Source: Pterobdella sp. o SKG-2022
Taxonomy: Eukaryota; Annelida; Clitellata; Hirudinida; Piscicolidae
Direction: 5' to 3'
DNA length: 64,000 nt
Assembly: GCA_964035795.1 (NCBI GenBank)
Contig: OZ038320.1
Span: forward strand, 4,589,896-4,653,895
Part shown: one piece after another, positions 1-13,629 of the stretch
How positions within the stretch are numbered: the stretch's first letter is position 1
Layout of the letters: each line of letters opens with the position of its first letter
The notes under the pieces: generated by a model
What the model saw: the letters and a program-made list of their open reading frames with translations, nothing else
Told to the model about the DNA's origin: nothing
The model's database searches: none
Translations under genes and position numbers: made by a program

Positions 1-1157
1 TTTAATTTAAAATCTTTTTCGGCGAAGAATTTATGAGTTACCTCAAATCTCATAATATAAATGAGTAATGGATAAAAAGTGACCATTTGAACAAGCAAGA
101 AAGAACGTGCGATAAGGGAGAGGATGTCTGCGGAAGCCATGTTGTTTAGAAGGTTGTCTGCAATACATTCTTTTGACAGTGGAAAAGTTAAGGTGAAAGT
201 GAAGCCTATATAAGCATATGTTAGCATAGCCAAAATGAACGCTAAAACGAGAATTTTGGTATTGTTTGAATTGTTAGGTTGAGATTCCAAAACTGGTAGT
301 ACAGCATTGTGCACGAAGTGAGCCATCATCAAAACGCCGCCTAAAACTGGGAAACTCCATTTGAAATTTGGAAGATATGAAACGTTTTTAGGGTCAGTAT
401 AACTCCAATTCACGCCCCAAATAGCACCTTTCAAAGTGACCAGAGCCAGCATATAGCATATTGAAAAGATTCCAATTGAATTGAACTTGATGAGAAAAGT
501 TGGAGATTTTATCATTAAAAGGGGGAAAATAAGAAAAGCTGTCAGAATAGGAACTGTTAAATGAGCATTCCAAATATTATGATACAAATCATCACTGCCA
601 TCATCATCTTTGTTTGAAGATTCAGAATCGTTAGTATTCATATCAATTGCGCAAATTACTTGATTTGTGAAAATTGACGGTAACTGTATTTTATTCTTAT
701 TCATTTGATAAAGAAAGTCTCCAACATAATAAAAATAATTGCAAATGTAGATGAAAATGACGATAGTAGCGGAAACTATGACTAGCGTGGATAGGAAAAA
801 AGCCGCTTGAGCGCCTACCTTGCCAAGGTAATGCTTGCAGATAACGTTGAAGTCTGGCTTAACGGTGTAAGGAAGGTCTATCCCTGCTTGTGTTTCCACA
901 ATGAGATAAGCAGTATATAAACAGACGAGCATAAACACCACAAAGACCACGGTAGAAAAAGCTACTCCAGTTTTGACCAAAGCCCAAGGAATCACTAATG
1001 ATGAAGTTCCTAGCATTGTATTCCACAGAGCAAGAACTGCAAAAAAACTTGCATTACGATTATATTTTTGCAATTTTTTTTCTTCGTCTATGATCCTGTT
1101 GCTCGCTGGGCTTCTGTGCCAATTAAAAATATTAAGAACTCTCAGTTTGTTAACCAT
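1..1157 (-). CDS. SLC38A9: SLC38A9-like amino-acid transporter (3'-truncated by window edge)
   Basis: A single open frame runs leftward from ATG 1157-1155 to the window edge, about 385 codons, with an in-frame TAA nine codons upstream of the ATG. It is a multi-pass membrane protein of the amino acid/auxin permease superfamily. Landmarks match SLC38A9, the lysosomal arginine-responsive transporter that signals to Rag GTPases and mTORC1: WNTMLGTSSLVIPW in TM1, CKHYLGKVG, the long Asn/Ser/Asp-rich lumenal loop with NDS and NNS sequons between TM3 and TM4 regions, KSPTFLIKFNSIG, FVHNAVLPVLE and the late block ARSFLLVQMVTFYPLL. Only about 45 residues precede TM1, much shorter than the regulatory N-terminus of vertebrate SLC38A9, so an upstream coding exon may exist. 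Near the edge GAG|GTAACT (about position 44) could be a splice donor. Assignment to SLC38A9 rather than other SLC38/SLC36 members is inferred from motif order. Confidence 0.85.
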   Translation of the reverse strand, partial: MVNKLRVLNIFNWHRSPASNRIIDEEKKLQKYNRNASFFAVLALWNTMLGTSSLVIPWALVKTGVAFSTVVFVVFMLVCLYTAYLIVETQAGIDLPYTVKPDFNVICKHYLGKVGAQAAFFLSTLVIVSATIVIFIYICNYFYYVGDFLYQMNKNKIQLPSIFTNQVICAIDMNTNDSESSNKDDDGSDDLYHNIWNAHLTVPILTAFLIFPLLMIKSPTFLIKFNSIGIFSICYMLALVTLKGAIWGVNWSYTDPKNVSYLPNFKWSFPVLGGVLMMAHFVHNAVLPVLESQPNNSNNTKILVLAFILAMLTYAYIGFTFTLTFPLSKECIADNLLNNMASADILSLIARSFLLVQMVTFYPLLIYIMRFEVTHKFFAEKDFKL

Positions 1158-4100
1158 ACTTGAATCAACTGTCTTAGTTTATATGTTTTTATGACAAAAA
1201 TTTGAAACGTTTAAAAGTAGCAAATGTTTTTCAAAGCACCTTTTATATATTCAAGCAAAATCTTTCAGCACTTTAAAATCAAATGACAAAGTATTTCGTG
1301 TAATTTGTTATTTATTGAATCATATGCTGACGTTGAGGAACAATTAACTATTATAAGTGACAAAGCTTTTTGTGAACCTATAATTATCACCTAGGTTAAA
1401 GGTCGTTTTTAATGGCTTTTAGTATTCCGTCTTTGCAATACTATCAAGTTTTTGGATCCTATTAATAAAAAAGCGCATTATAAGAAAAATATCAACTTTG
1501 AAATATTTGCTTATAATCATAAAACATTTTTTTGATCTTGTTTTTTTTTCAAAAATAAATATGAGACAGCAAATGGAATCTTTGAAGGCAACTATAATAT
1601 TTACTAAAGTTATTTTTTTGAAAAATACTTAAATTTCTATTTGTATTATCTAAAAAAAACGTTTGAAAACTAATAAACGCACATTTACATGGTCTAAAAA
1701 ATTTTATTTCTCATATAAACAATAGCCAAACGTATAAAACGAAAAAATTAAAATTAAACAACAATATTGAAAGCAATTGATAGAAGGGACGTGTTTCCCC
1801 TTATTTAAAGAATTTAAAGAGAAAACAACCGTCCACAGAGGAAAACAACCGTCCACAGAGTCACTTGCAAATGCATTCAAATATAAAGACCTCTTCAGAT
1901 GTTATCATAAATTTAATTGCAAAACTTCCAAAAATGTATTTTTAAAATATTTTCTATTTAAGATATAGAAGAAAAATCGCAAAAAGTGTGCTGTTTGAAA
2001 CTTTTATGAACGAAGCTTTTCAATATTACCGATATCTCATCGTCGGGGTTGTTTTTGTGCCTGATGATAATCTCAGTAATATCGAAAATCTTTTTTAACA
2101 AAAAATTGTATAACTAAAGTTGTGTTTTTTCTTCAATAATACTTAGGCTCGTTTTGTTTAATAACGACAGAATAGTCGCAGTCAACATTATATAAGTAAT
2201 GAGCATGGTCATACAGGAGAAATGCTTGTAGTGTTATGGGTGCTCTTAATAAAAATAAAAATAATAATAAAAATATTAAAAACATAAAAAAAAATTAATA
2301 ATGGTGTTAGTAATAAAGTACTCTCATTGGTCTGAGCCATTTAAAAAAATCATTTATTTATAACATATAAACAAAATTTCAAAAATTATGTCTGTTTAAT
2401 ACTGCTAATTTTATTAATTAGACAGTTTGTTTAATTATAATTTTCCCAAGTTAGAAAACTTTTGCTTTCAAATGGGAAGTGTACATATTGAACTAAAATT
2501 CAGATCTTTAAAAACATAAGTTTAAATTTAGTTTGAGTCAGAAGTGAACATTCGAATAGCAGTTCTAAGAAATTTCAGCATAAATTGAATGAATGGATTT
2601 ATGATGAAATTATACAAAAAGTTCGTATCGAAAAGCCGTGTATTTATCTAATGGGCCGTTAGTTTCAACATTAAAACTTCACTGAGATTTTTAAACATTT
2701 TTATACAATGAAAACTCAGATTTTACTCATAAATAAATAGTTTGATCTTTCAAATAAATGCATTGACATTTTTGGTTTTTTTTCAAATTATATAATTTCT
2801 TCTGAGTGACACTCACTTCACCAGCATCTATTTTTTGGTTAAAATCATCATTTTAAAACTAATCTTAGGCTTTTCTTACATAAGAATAAATTATTTTTAA
2901 TCTTTTCAGTTTGATTATTTCTTAAGAAACTTCCACCATTCGTAAGGTATTTCTTAAGAAATAATTCGCTTTTTAATTAATTGCATGATGGTTCATATAA
3001 CATATCTCTATAGTTTTTTGCATTGTATCTTAATCAATAAAATTCTATTATCATATTAAACCATTTTCTTACCTTCAAGCTTAAAGTGAATTAATATTAA
3101 ATTTAAAAAATTTCAAAAAAAAAACAAAAAAAAAAAGTTTGTTTTTCGATGGTGATCTCAGAATCATTGGAATATCAAATAATTAAAGTGCAATATATAA
3201 AGCATGTTACAATCAAAGCTTATATAAAGCGCAAAGTCCAACTTGCGAAAATCAGTCTTTAATTCATTTCTACCGATTATACTGTTTCATAGGAAAGTCC
3301 AAACAAGGGTATGTTTTAAATATCTTTTTGAGAATAATTATCTGTTTGGTAATCATAGTTTTTAGTGTTAGTTAACAAGTGTTTGATGTTTTTTAATTTT
3401 AAGTTTTTGAAATTTATTGTTACTTAAAAGTCCTATTTTATTTAAGCGAAACACAGTTTTGAGTAGTAACGATTATTAATTCTCCTATTTTTTACTGAAA
3501 ATTTCAGCCTGTTAATCGATGATTTTTATTTTATCTTTAATTGAATACTTTTTTTTTGCTATATTTCAATTTTAATTTAAATAATCATGCTTCAAAAATT
3601 GGTGTGACTCTTAAAAAGAACAATAATTATCAATTGATAATTACAAAACTCATTCATTATAGATTCGATCCACTCTTAAAGGAAATTTCACCTTTTTGAT
3701 TAAAAAACAATTATAGACAAAAAAAAAGTTATCAAAAATGAAGTCGAATAGCCTGGCACAATTTCATGGAAACAAACACAAAGTATTTATTGAGCAACTC
3801 ACGAAGCTTTTCGTATGATAATTTAAAACCATCTAGTGACGATAGTACGTTTATAATTTAACTAATAAATTTAAATAGCAAAATTATATATTGGGTAATA
3901 TATTAATATATTAATTAATGAGACTTGAGAATGTAAGGTTTCTTACGAAAAGCTTGGTAGATTTTATTTAATAAGTACTTCGTAATTGTCTTTCATAATA
4001 GCTATTAAAAATGTAATTTGAACGAAAATTAATGAAAACGCTCAAAACGAATAACGAAGCATATACCACCATGAATTGAAAGCTAGTAGTTGAATATTTC

Positions 4101-7100
4101 AAATTAAAAATATCTTTTCAAAAACTAATTAAAATTGATAGCACTTGAGAAATTATACTGTTAAGTTCAACTGAGATACATTCTGCTTATTAATACATAA
4201 TGTCTTAGAACCATGGTGATAAGGACTTGCATGACTTGCATAACTTTTTGTCTAGTTAATTTCATATCAATTTAAAATTAAGTTCTGATGATATTGAGAT
4301 TTGAGATTACACCAGATGAACTTTGTGAAAGGATTTCTTATTGGATGAAAGACCTAGCAGACCAATGTGGCTACTTGGTGGAGAATCTCGAAATTGTGAA
4401 AAGTGATTCAAAATTCACTTAACATTCTCCAAACTTAAGATAAGTATGCAACATAAAAAAATTAACATTTGACAATGTTCGACTGCAAGAATCTTTCTGA
4501 AATTCAAACACTTAGAGAAGTTTTTTAACATATTAAATAAAAAGAGTGCTTGATATATTTTTAGTATCGAAGAGTTTTTACTGGTTCTCAAACAAAACCT
4601 TAAAATTTTCATCATAATACGGACTTTCATTGCATCTCAAATAGTTCTAAGCAAACCTTTGAAAAAGCATACTTAAGAAGACGTCAAAATTCATAAAAAT
4701 CAGAATTCCATGATTTTCTCAAGTTAGAGTAAAGTGGAGCAATTTTGGAACACTAAGTTTTTATTATAAAGTACGAAGCTCCACGTTTATATAATGGACA
4801 TAAAACAATTCTTTGAAGACATCAATACAAATGAAAAACAACAAGACAATACTGAATGATTGAAGAGCGTCTTCTGAAGCTAACACTTGTTATTAGACAT
4901 AACAAAATTATTTTTTAGGACCCGTTATGGTGCTTTACGGATTATTTCGTTTGGATAATTGAGTTGGTTCGATACAATCAAATGTATATAGGATTTTTAT
5001 TTGATTAAAAATGAAAATTTATTTAATAGTTTTTTTGGTAAAATTTGATATAAGTTTTAAATATTTTTTTAAGATTTCACTTTAAAAAAATTTTTGTTTT
5101 TTTCATATTTTGATAAATTTCTCACATAATCAATGTGGAATTAAACAAAATTTTCATAAATACCCTAGTATTTTCAAAAAAATCTAACCTGAGTAATATA
5201 TATTACAAAGAAATAATAACAAATATATTTTATTATACGAAAAAATATTCTTTTGAGCCAAAAAACTTCTGTTTTACAAAAAAAACGTTTTTCTTTATAA
5301 GAATTTCATCATAAATAAAAACTCCTTTTATGAGCAAAGAAAAGAGACCTTCAAAAAATTAATCTCATTTGAACTACCGCCTTTATCTGTAGTGTGATAC
5401 TCAAAAAACATAGGAGAAAACAAAAACTCCGAGTAGTTTTTTGATTTAATAACCAAAAATAACTGTGAATTTTGAAAAAGTCTTTTCAACTGATAAGTTG
5501 ATGTAAGAAAATTTTTTCAAACCACGACCTTCATACGTGCTGTTGTTTTAATTAAAGCTCCAGATCTATCAAAACTTGTAAATAATTCATGTATTTCATT
5601 TTAATTTGAAGTGGTCCTATAATCATACATGATGCATTATTTGTGAGGATCGATATAAGGTTTCCAGGCAATATGTATAATAGTGCAAGATACGTAATTC
5701 CAAAGAAAATAGACATAATATATATTGAGTATCATTTATTCTATGGATTACGACTATAACTTTGTTGTTGTTAATTAAATAAATAAAAAAATAGAGTTTT
5801 TACATTGGATGATCAGCTTACTAAAAAATTCATCTCGTCATGTCTTCTGCAACCGAATAATATGTAAACAAGCTTCAAAATTAACTTAAATAAACAGAAA
5901 GCTTGCAATACAATATGGAAGAAAAAAATTATTTTTCGAAAATTTCTCTTCACAGTATATTTTCGTAAAAATCCCGACTTATTCAATACACTTGGAAATG
6001 TAAAAACCTCATACGATAAGCTCTGAATTTTAATGTGTTTTGAAAAACCACGGAGTCTTAAACTTATATTATTGATATAGACTTTTGATAAAAAAAATAT
6101 TTTCTAATTTGAACTTATAAGCTTGAGAGATGATATAATCGAATTCACATTTAAACTTTTTTTTGGCAATCCAGTGTATTATCTTAGCTGTCTAATAGAC
6201 GAATTTCTTATTTAATGGGTTTTTAAATACATTAATAACTCACTATTGAAAAAACATACAGAGATATGAATAATGAGATAGATAAAAATGATGATTTTCG
6301 GCTTTTTCCCCGAAAAAAGAAAGTGCTTACTCTTCTTTTTTCATAATATTTGCACATAGTGACAGCCTCGCATACATTTTAGTTTATTATTTATGGATTT
6401 ATTATAAATGTACTTCCAGCCATAACACTTCTTCAAGCATACTCATCATAAATGTTACCATGCTAATCTCCCAGTCATATATTGTTCTCTGATATGATTT
6501 TCTAAAGTTTTTTTTATTTTTGGCAGCTAGAGGGCGCTAAAAGAGAATCCCAACACATACATATCCATATAACCACTTGTTTGTTTACTGCAGTAAATAT
6601 TCAATTTTTTTATAGCTCTTTTATTTCGTTTTCCATCGTAAGGACTTTGTAAAAATAACTTCTAGTGAAGTTGACGAATGTTCATAAAAACGTGATATGC
6701 TTTTGACTCTTCAGTTTTTGCTGGTTGTTTATTCAACAATTTTTTCTACCAAGAGGCTTTAGCTTGTTTCTTTTCACAATACTTATTATTTAAAAACCCA
6801 GTTGGTTTGAAGAAGTCAATTGCTTCATGGAGTGACTTTTGTTACACATAGTTTGGTTTCATCAGTAGTTGTATCTGCTTGTGATTTTTATTGAAATAAC
6901 TTTAAACAAAACTTTGTTGGAAATCTGAATCACATGTTTCTTTTTCATAATAAAACTATGAAGCAACCTATTTTGAACGCAAATGTTTGAGCGATATTAT
7001 TTTAACGATGCTTGAATGTAGATAAAGACCATAAAAAAAGATGGACTCCCACACAACTTATGATTTCAAAGTCTGTATTGAGCATATAAATAGATAAACA

Positions 7101-8695
7101 CTGCCTAAAATTGTTATTCAATGTATGAAGTCTTTGTGAGATGAGCAGAATTACAGAATCCGTACCTTGTAATGTAAGTTCACCTTGCAAAAAGCTCCAT
7201 TCATTGAATACCTTATAGAACTAATGTCACCATAAACGGAATTGAATTCACTTAGAGCGTTAGGCTGCTTTTTTCTGACAATATAATTCAGTTTTCCGTG
7301 TAGTTTATATAATAGTTTTACAGATATTTTGGTGCATTTTGTAATTTAAGTTGTAATGAGTTTCAAAAACCATAAACAAAATAAACATTAAATTGAACTT
7401 TGAAGAAAACAATAAACAAAATTACAAACAAAATATATTTGACAAGTTTTTCTAACATAAATCTAAATTTCGAAATTCATTCTCATAAATGGAAAATTAA
7501 CTTTTCTTATAAAAAATGTAGACCTATTTCCTAGAAGTAACCAAAAAAATATTTTTTCTTAATATTTTTGATTTCCAAATTTGAAAATTGAGACTAATGA
7601 CAAAATACTTTTTAATTTCCATCATCATTCATAACAAACAAATACATTAAGCAATTTTCAAAATGAATTGATTTTTTTCTGCTTTATTATCAAAATAACT
7701 TTTCACCAACTCGTTTTGTTGCCACAATTATCTATGATAATATGATTATATTTATGATTCGGGGTAAAAAGAGTACGAAAAAAACAATATTGAAATTTAT
7801 TTATTTTTGGAAATTACAACTATTGCTATACCAGGTACAAGCGAAACGCATCTATGGTGAAAATTAATTGATTAACCTTTGATAACATTGCTATAATAGT
7901 GATTCAATGCTTGTTTTAGTTTTATATGATGCCACTTTTCAAGTCACAAAACAAACAATAAAAATATTTTTAATGCTTTTTATTACAAAAAAATATTTTG
8001 ACTATAAACGTAGCTTTTCAAAAAATACTTGAGTTTTCAACAAATTTCATTAAGTAATATAATAGCTTTCAAAAAAACGAATGTTCTATTTCATGTTTAA
8101 AACTACAGGACGCAAACCACTGTTTTTATGCACGCTCATGAAAAGCTATTTTATTTAGATAACTAGCACGAAATTGCTTTTATTCACGACATAAAAGCAT
8201 CTAAAACTAATATTTAATTAGTGATAAAAAATTTTGCGTTGAAAATCCGAAACAGGTTACTACCGACATATTGGCAAATTTGTAATATTTAATTTACTGT
8301 ATATACTCAAAACTAGAATGAATTTTTGATTAAAAAAATTTTTCTTATTAGATAGCGTTTTCATTAAATATTTGGTCTCTCATTTGTACGAAGATGTTCA
8401 AAGACCATATAGTTGTATGGGTTGTTGGTTTTAAAGGTTATTTGTGATGGCATTTGAAAATTTCAGCATTTATTGATAAGATGCAAAGAATTTTCGCTTT
8501 GTATCATTTACTTTGTTTTGTATCATTTAAGCTCTATTGATTTTACAAATGTACAATATCCATAAAAGTTTCTAACCACAACATTCAAAACAGATGATAA
8601 CAGCCAAAAAAATAAATGTTGAACCGTTATTCAATGTATGTGAGAGAAAAGAAGTTTAAATTTGAACCAGCCACAAGCATCAATCACTTTCTACG
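1158..8695. other. AT-rich intergenic DNA
   Basis: No reading frame here shows recognisable protein similarity on either strand. The stretch holds poly-A/T runs, a 20-bp unit repeated twice at about 1819-1860 (core ACAACCGTCCACAGAG), and a candidate promoter with a small leader exon near 3221-3308. A GC-richer motif GCTAGAGGGCGCT lies near 6530. It presumably contains the 5' regions of the divergently arranged transporter (-) and GPCR (+) genes. Confidence 0.5.
3221..3308 (+). promoter_or_regulatory. Candidate TATA box and 5'-leader exon
   Basis: TATATAAAG starts at 3221. About 30-85 bases downstream the sequence is less AT-biased and ends in AAGG|GTATGT (donor GT at 3309), a good 5' splice site. 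It could be the leader exon of the GPCR at 8696, whose start codon is preceded by possible acceptors (for example near 8665-8675). Position and spacing are the only support. Confidence 0.22.
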
Positions 8696-10365
8696 ATGTC
8701 AGACCAAAACATACAGCTTTCTATATTGTTTTCTAATTTTTCCACTACGCCACTTCCAACGCAAGCCTCACAGTTGACATTTGATTGTAGTTTTTTTGAT
8801 TTTATGTTATGGGGTTGTGTGGTGATGTTTCTCTGTTTTGTAGGCTACATCGGCAACACATTGAGTTTTCTAGCTTTAAAAAAAGACAAAGCAAATGCTG
8901 CTATTAGATTGCTCCAAAGTTTGTCAATTAGTGATTTGGTACTTCTCTTATCCGTTAACATAACTGATTCTATCCCATATATTTGCCACTTTACAAAGGC
9001 GTGTCCAGACCCATGGAGAGTTTGGCCGTATATAAGATATGTGTGGTTATTGACTCCAGTAGCCCATATGTGCAGCATTTGGCTGGTTGTTCTTGTGGCT
9101 GCCAACCGATACTGGGCTGTTTGTAGACCTCACCACGTCACAGAAGCATGGTCTCTCAAACGCACTCAAATTTATGTTGTTTGTGTTGTTTTCGGCGCGA
9201 TAGTCTTCAACAGTCCAAGAATTTTCGAATACAAAATTATTAGTTCTAATAATGATTCACACAATAACATGCTTAATTTTTTCAACCAATCAAAGCTAAT
9301 TCCCTTAAATATAATTGGTTCCAATAATACAAATGATTCTAAAAATAAAACGCATAAACTTGCTGATACTTTAAAAAATTTCTCAAAAACCTCTTCTATG
9401 ATTGAAGTTAAAACAGAACTAGGCAATCGAGGTTTCTACAAAATAGGATACAAAGTAATAGTTGTAAATTTTCTACTTGTTCTTCTTCCCCTTTCTCTTC
9501 TCCTAGTCAGCAGTATTTGGATCATAAAGTCTCTGAAATCATCCAAAAAAAAAACTACAAAAAGAGAAAAAAAACCATCAAGTAAAGCATTTCTTAGTGG
9601 GACAACAAATAAAAAAAGTTCAGCATCGAGGGAGGTGAGTTAATAAAATTTTTCATTATTTTGGCATTTTGTGTTTGGAATACTAATGATACCATATAAA
9701 TAAGGAACAATTTAGTTAATAAAAGATTCATGTTACAATTGCTGCGTTTTCTCTTCTAGAATAATTCATAAGAATTGTTTTATTACAATTTATTCGAAAG
9801 TTTATAACTAACATTTAAATTTTAAAAAAATAATAATTATTATTGACTATCAAGTAATATTACCTTCAAAACCCATTCCATAGGTTACAATAACACTAGT
9901 GACAGTCGTTTTAGTGGCGGTGATATGCCAAACACCTTTAGCAGTGTTTCATTGTGTTAGGTAACATTGCCATTTTCAAAAGTTCAAATTTTATATTCAT
10001 ATAAAAAATGCATTATTGTAACTACTATCGATTGTTGAGTTATATATTCGTTATGGGTGATGTTTGATGAGGATTCGAAGCATCAATGTTCAATATAATG
10101 ATGTGTTTATTTATTTCCCAGATATATGTACCAAACAACCTGTGGTACTGCGGTTTACTACCTGGAGTCTGCCAGCAAACTTTTAGTGAATTTTAACAGT
10201 TGTGCTAACTTTTTCATATATTATGTCCTTTCTCTTCGATTTCGTCGGTTGCTCGCTTCTGTTATTTTGTGCAAAAAAGGTCTAAAAAGGCCTTCTATGG
10301 TTACACGTTGTAAAAGCCACAAAGAAGACACAAAATCGGAAACGGAAAACAGAGAAAAACTTTAA
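8696..10365 (+). CDS. Rhodopsin-family GPCR, FMRFamide-receptor-like
   Basis: Three exons, 8696-9634, 9884-9960 and 10122-10365, join with matching phases (0, 2) into a 419-residue protein; donors are GTGAGT and GTAACA, both acceptors end in AG. It is a class A seven-helix receptor of the plasma membrane. TM1 has GYIGNTLSFLAL, TM2 LSISDLVLLL, TM3 ends WLVVLVAANRYWAVCRP (NRY in place of DRY), and TM4 ends FNSPRIFEY, close to the NxPRxFE signature of protostome FMRFamide receptors. Exon 2 carries TM6 (VICQTPLAVFH) and exon 3 TM7 with LLVNFNSCANFFIYY in place of canonical NPxxY. The second extracellular loop is unusually long and Asn/Ser-rich, with several NxS/T sequons. Cytoplasmic ends are Lys/Arg-rich. 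Family membership is well supported; the ligand (an RFamide-like peptide) is inference. Confidence 0.85.
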
Positions 10366-12607
10366 AACGATATAGTAACGATTAAAGAAAATATTGTTTC
10401 TGCCCCACTTGATAATATCAATGACGATAATTTCAAAGCCGATGCAATTGAAACGGAGCGTAGCTTTGAAAACATCTAATGTTATAAAATGGCGTTTAAT
10501 GCATTTGTGTAAAGTTGTATGTAACGTTAAAAAAGGGGAGAAGTTATGTTAAATATCGATTTTTTCGCGTGTCAGAATAGTGTAAACTTGGGTCCATGGT
10601 CTTTTGATGTTGTTACAGTATCTTTAGAATATTTTAAAAAACATATTATGTAGCGATATTTTTAATTTTTTTGGTTAAAACTGTCTTGATGATAACGTTG
10701 TATTTTTTGAAAATTGTAGTTAAGAATAAAAGCAACAAAACCTTAATGATTGGAGAAATTTTAAACCTGAACACTATCCGCATACTAAATATTTTCCATC
10801 TATTATTCGTATGCATGATCCTATTTCGATGTTTAATTATAGATCCGGAGTTTTTTGTTCTTGAATTAATATCTTTCAGTTTTTCAAAATAATCTTGTAA
10901 GTTTTTTGCACGTTAATTAAATTCTCTATTCCGATATATAATATATTTTAATTAATTATACAATATGTTAGGAATTTTAACAAACAATACATATTGAATC
11001 ACTTTTCGTATAGCTCATAAAATTCAATCTATTAAACTACGGACCAAAAAATGCATTTTTGTATAAAAACTAAATAACTTTGAAATTAAGAGCATCACTT
11101 TTGCTTTATCTTCTCTAACAGCTGCAATATTCTTACAATTATTTTGCCAATATATTTTAGTTTTCCCGCATGTATAAAAACAGAAAAATGCAGAAAAAAA
11201 TATTTTATGTTGCTTGGGTACTAAAAACTCTTTTATTATCTTATTTTAAATTAAATATCTTTTAAATACACCTGAATTTGTGTTCGGTTTCTTTAGAAAA
11301 GCAATGCTCATATGCATCAATACACATGTTTAGAAACACAATAATCACTTATGAGACATGGGTCGCACATTTGAAGCTGGTACTTTTCCTAGCCTATCCA
11401 GCTTTTCGTGCTGAAATAGTGCATCTAACTTATATTCTAAATTACTTATGAAGGGCTATTTCCATTGTTAACTCGTAAGATTAAAGTATGTATTCAACCA
11501 ACTCGACTGATTCAAACATTTTCATCAGAGATCGAATTTAAAATTGAAGTGAACCAAGCTTTTGTGATGCAAACTTCAAAAATGTTGAATAAAGAATTTA
11601 GTTGGATATATATAATAACGTTAATAAACGGGTTGATTCGAAAAAGAATTACTCAACACTATTAAACGACTGATAAATAAGGCATAAGCAAACATATGTC
11701 AGAAGGTATAAATTTACTTCTCTAAATATTTGTATTAGATAAAAAGTCTTATATTTCGTCATATTTAATTCACAAAATTTAAATAAAATAAATTCAGAGC
11801 ATAATTGTGTGATTTATTTGAAATAATTATTTTTTTTCTTATATCAATGAATGTCGAGACGAAGTTTTTGTGATTATAATGATAAAAGAAAAATTCAAAA
11901 ATTGTTTTTAATGAAGTTATGAAAAAGAATTTAACTTGGAATTTTTCGAATGATAAAGATTATATAGAATATTGAAGTTTTCACTTCTCATCTTCAAATC
12001 GAGTTTGAGAGAGTAACTGAAGCTAAACTTTATCGACGCGCAAATATAAGCAACATTTTTATATACGAAAATAACAGTTTATAAATATTGAATCATTTTC
12101 TTTATTCGATGTTGCCGTTTGCTCATTGAAAATTTTTTGAAGAAATAAAAGTGTTTTATTTCTAATATTCATCCATATAAAATTTTTTTTGATTTATTGT
12201 ACTTTTTGATTTCACATAAATGTTGCAAAACTCTTTCAAATGTACTTTGTATTGAAAGTTCATTCAAAAAAAACTTCTAGGTACCCTAGTGATAAAAGCT
12301 TAAAGTCTAAAGGTGATTTGTATCTTATAATAGTATTAGTATTTTTTGCTGATTTCATTCAAAATAGAATGACTATATAAAATTTTCAATTTTTTTTTTG
12401 AAACTAACACATGTATTTATTTTCTAAAATAGTGACAAAATTGAATCTAAAAAGAGAGAATATAAAGTTATATGAGAAAAGGAAATTAACTAACGAAAAT
12501 AATGTAAAAAAAAAGTATAATAATTAAATGGATGTATATGTATATATGTAGTTATGAAATAAAAAAAGTAATTTAGAACGAAACAACAAATTTTCTAAAT
12601 AAAAAGT
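10366..12607. other. AT-rich DNA downstream of the GPCR gene
   Basis: Probably begins with the 3' UTR of the GPCR. Short open frames at 10671-10892 and 11465-11665 have no domain, no codon bias and hydrophobic AT-driven composition, so no gene is called. Nothing else recognised. Confidence 0.5.
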
Positions 12608-12687
12608 TGGCAGTGGTGGGATTCGAACCCACGCCATTACTGACTGGTGCCTAAAACCAGCGCCTTAGACCACTCGGCCACACTACC
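12608..12687 (-). tRNA. trnL-UAG: tRNA-Leu (anticodon UAG)
   Basis: The reverse strand reads GGTAGTGTGGCCGAGTGG at the 5' end and GGTTCGAATCCCACC before CACTGCC plus discriminator A. The acceptor stem GGTAGTG pairs with CACTGCC with one G-U wobble. The A-box and B-box promoter elements are intact. The anticodon stem CTGGT/ACCAG encloses the loop TTTAGGC, giving anticodon TAG, which reads CUA leucine codons. A long variable arm follows, as expected for a class II leucine tRNA. No intron. A functional nuclear gene is likely, since every stem is preserved; the unrelated Ile-like SINE heads elsewhere in the window are decayed. Confidence 0.95.
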
Positions 12688-13629
12688 ATTCAGCAAATTT
12701 ACATTAAAGAAGTATCAATAAAAACTAAATTTACCCATAAACTAACAAAAATTATATTTTAAAAAAATAATTTTAAAAGTTAAAAATTGAAATTTTCAAC
12801 ATAAACCAAGAATGTTGACTTTGATCACAAATTTGTTAAGATTTTTTGAGAAACTCTATTGATGGAAATATTAAAGTATAAATTATTTCGTGAAAATTCT
12901 GAAGTAAGTTTTCCTTTCAATCAAAAATTCATTTTCTCAACGTTTAATTAATACTCATTTAGTCTTAATATTTTCTGGTATAATGTAGTTGAATCGTCTT
13001 TATATGAACTAATTTTAAACTAACAAGTTCGTTTATTTTTGATTCAAACATATAATATGATAAAATAAAGAATTTCCTTAACACCGAACAAAATTCAACT
13101 ATATATAATGCTATAAAAAAAATCTGTAGATGTCATACTATTTTATAATTGGATTTACTATAGATTTAAAATTGATAAAATGAAGAAAAAATTTGTTTGT
13201 TTCACTGATTCAATATTTATGAATAGTATTTTGAATTAAAATTTATCATGAGAAGTGCATAATAGTTGAAACTTTTCCATGTATGTACCCGGCCATAAGA
13301 GTAATGATTTCACTTTTCACTTCGGAATCAAGTTTTATATGACGAACAGGAGTTTTTGAAAGCTTAAGTACTTTTTTCAAATTCAATTTTTATTCAAAAT
13401 AAACTTCAAAATTCTAAAACTTGTATTTTTTCATTTCAAGTTAAAACCTGCTAGTAAAAAATTTTCATGAAAATAGTAGAGAAAGTCAAAAAAAAAACAT
13501 TAAATATTCTTTTAAAGCTTTTTTGACAACCTTTGATAGGCTTACTCGTAAATTTAATTGATTTTCATCAGATTAAACCTTACGGGCTTGAAACTTTTTG
13601 AAATTGAACCATGCATCTAAATATTATTA
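12688..13629. other. AT-rich intergenic DNA
   Basis: No gene, RNA or repeat recognised between the tRNA gene and the dispersed repeat copy. Confidence 0.5.

Noticed and set aside
973..1194. Plus-strand frame over the transporter
   Set aside because: Antisense shadow of the SLC38A9-like coding sequence.
2020..2100. Possible hairpin around CCGATATCTCATCG and CTCAGTAATATCG
   Set aside because: Pairing is imperfect and short, no better than expected in AT-rich DNA.
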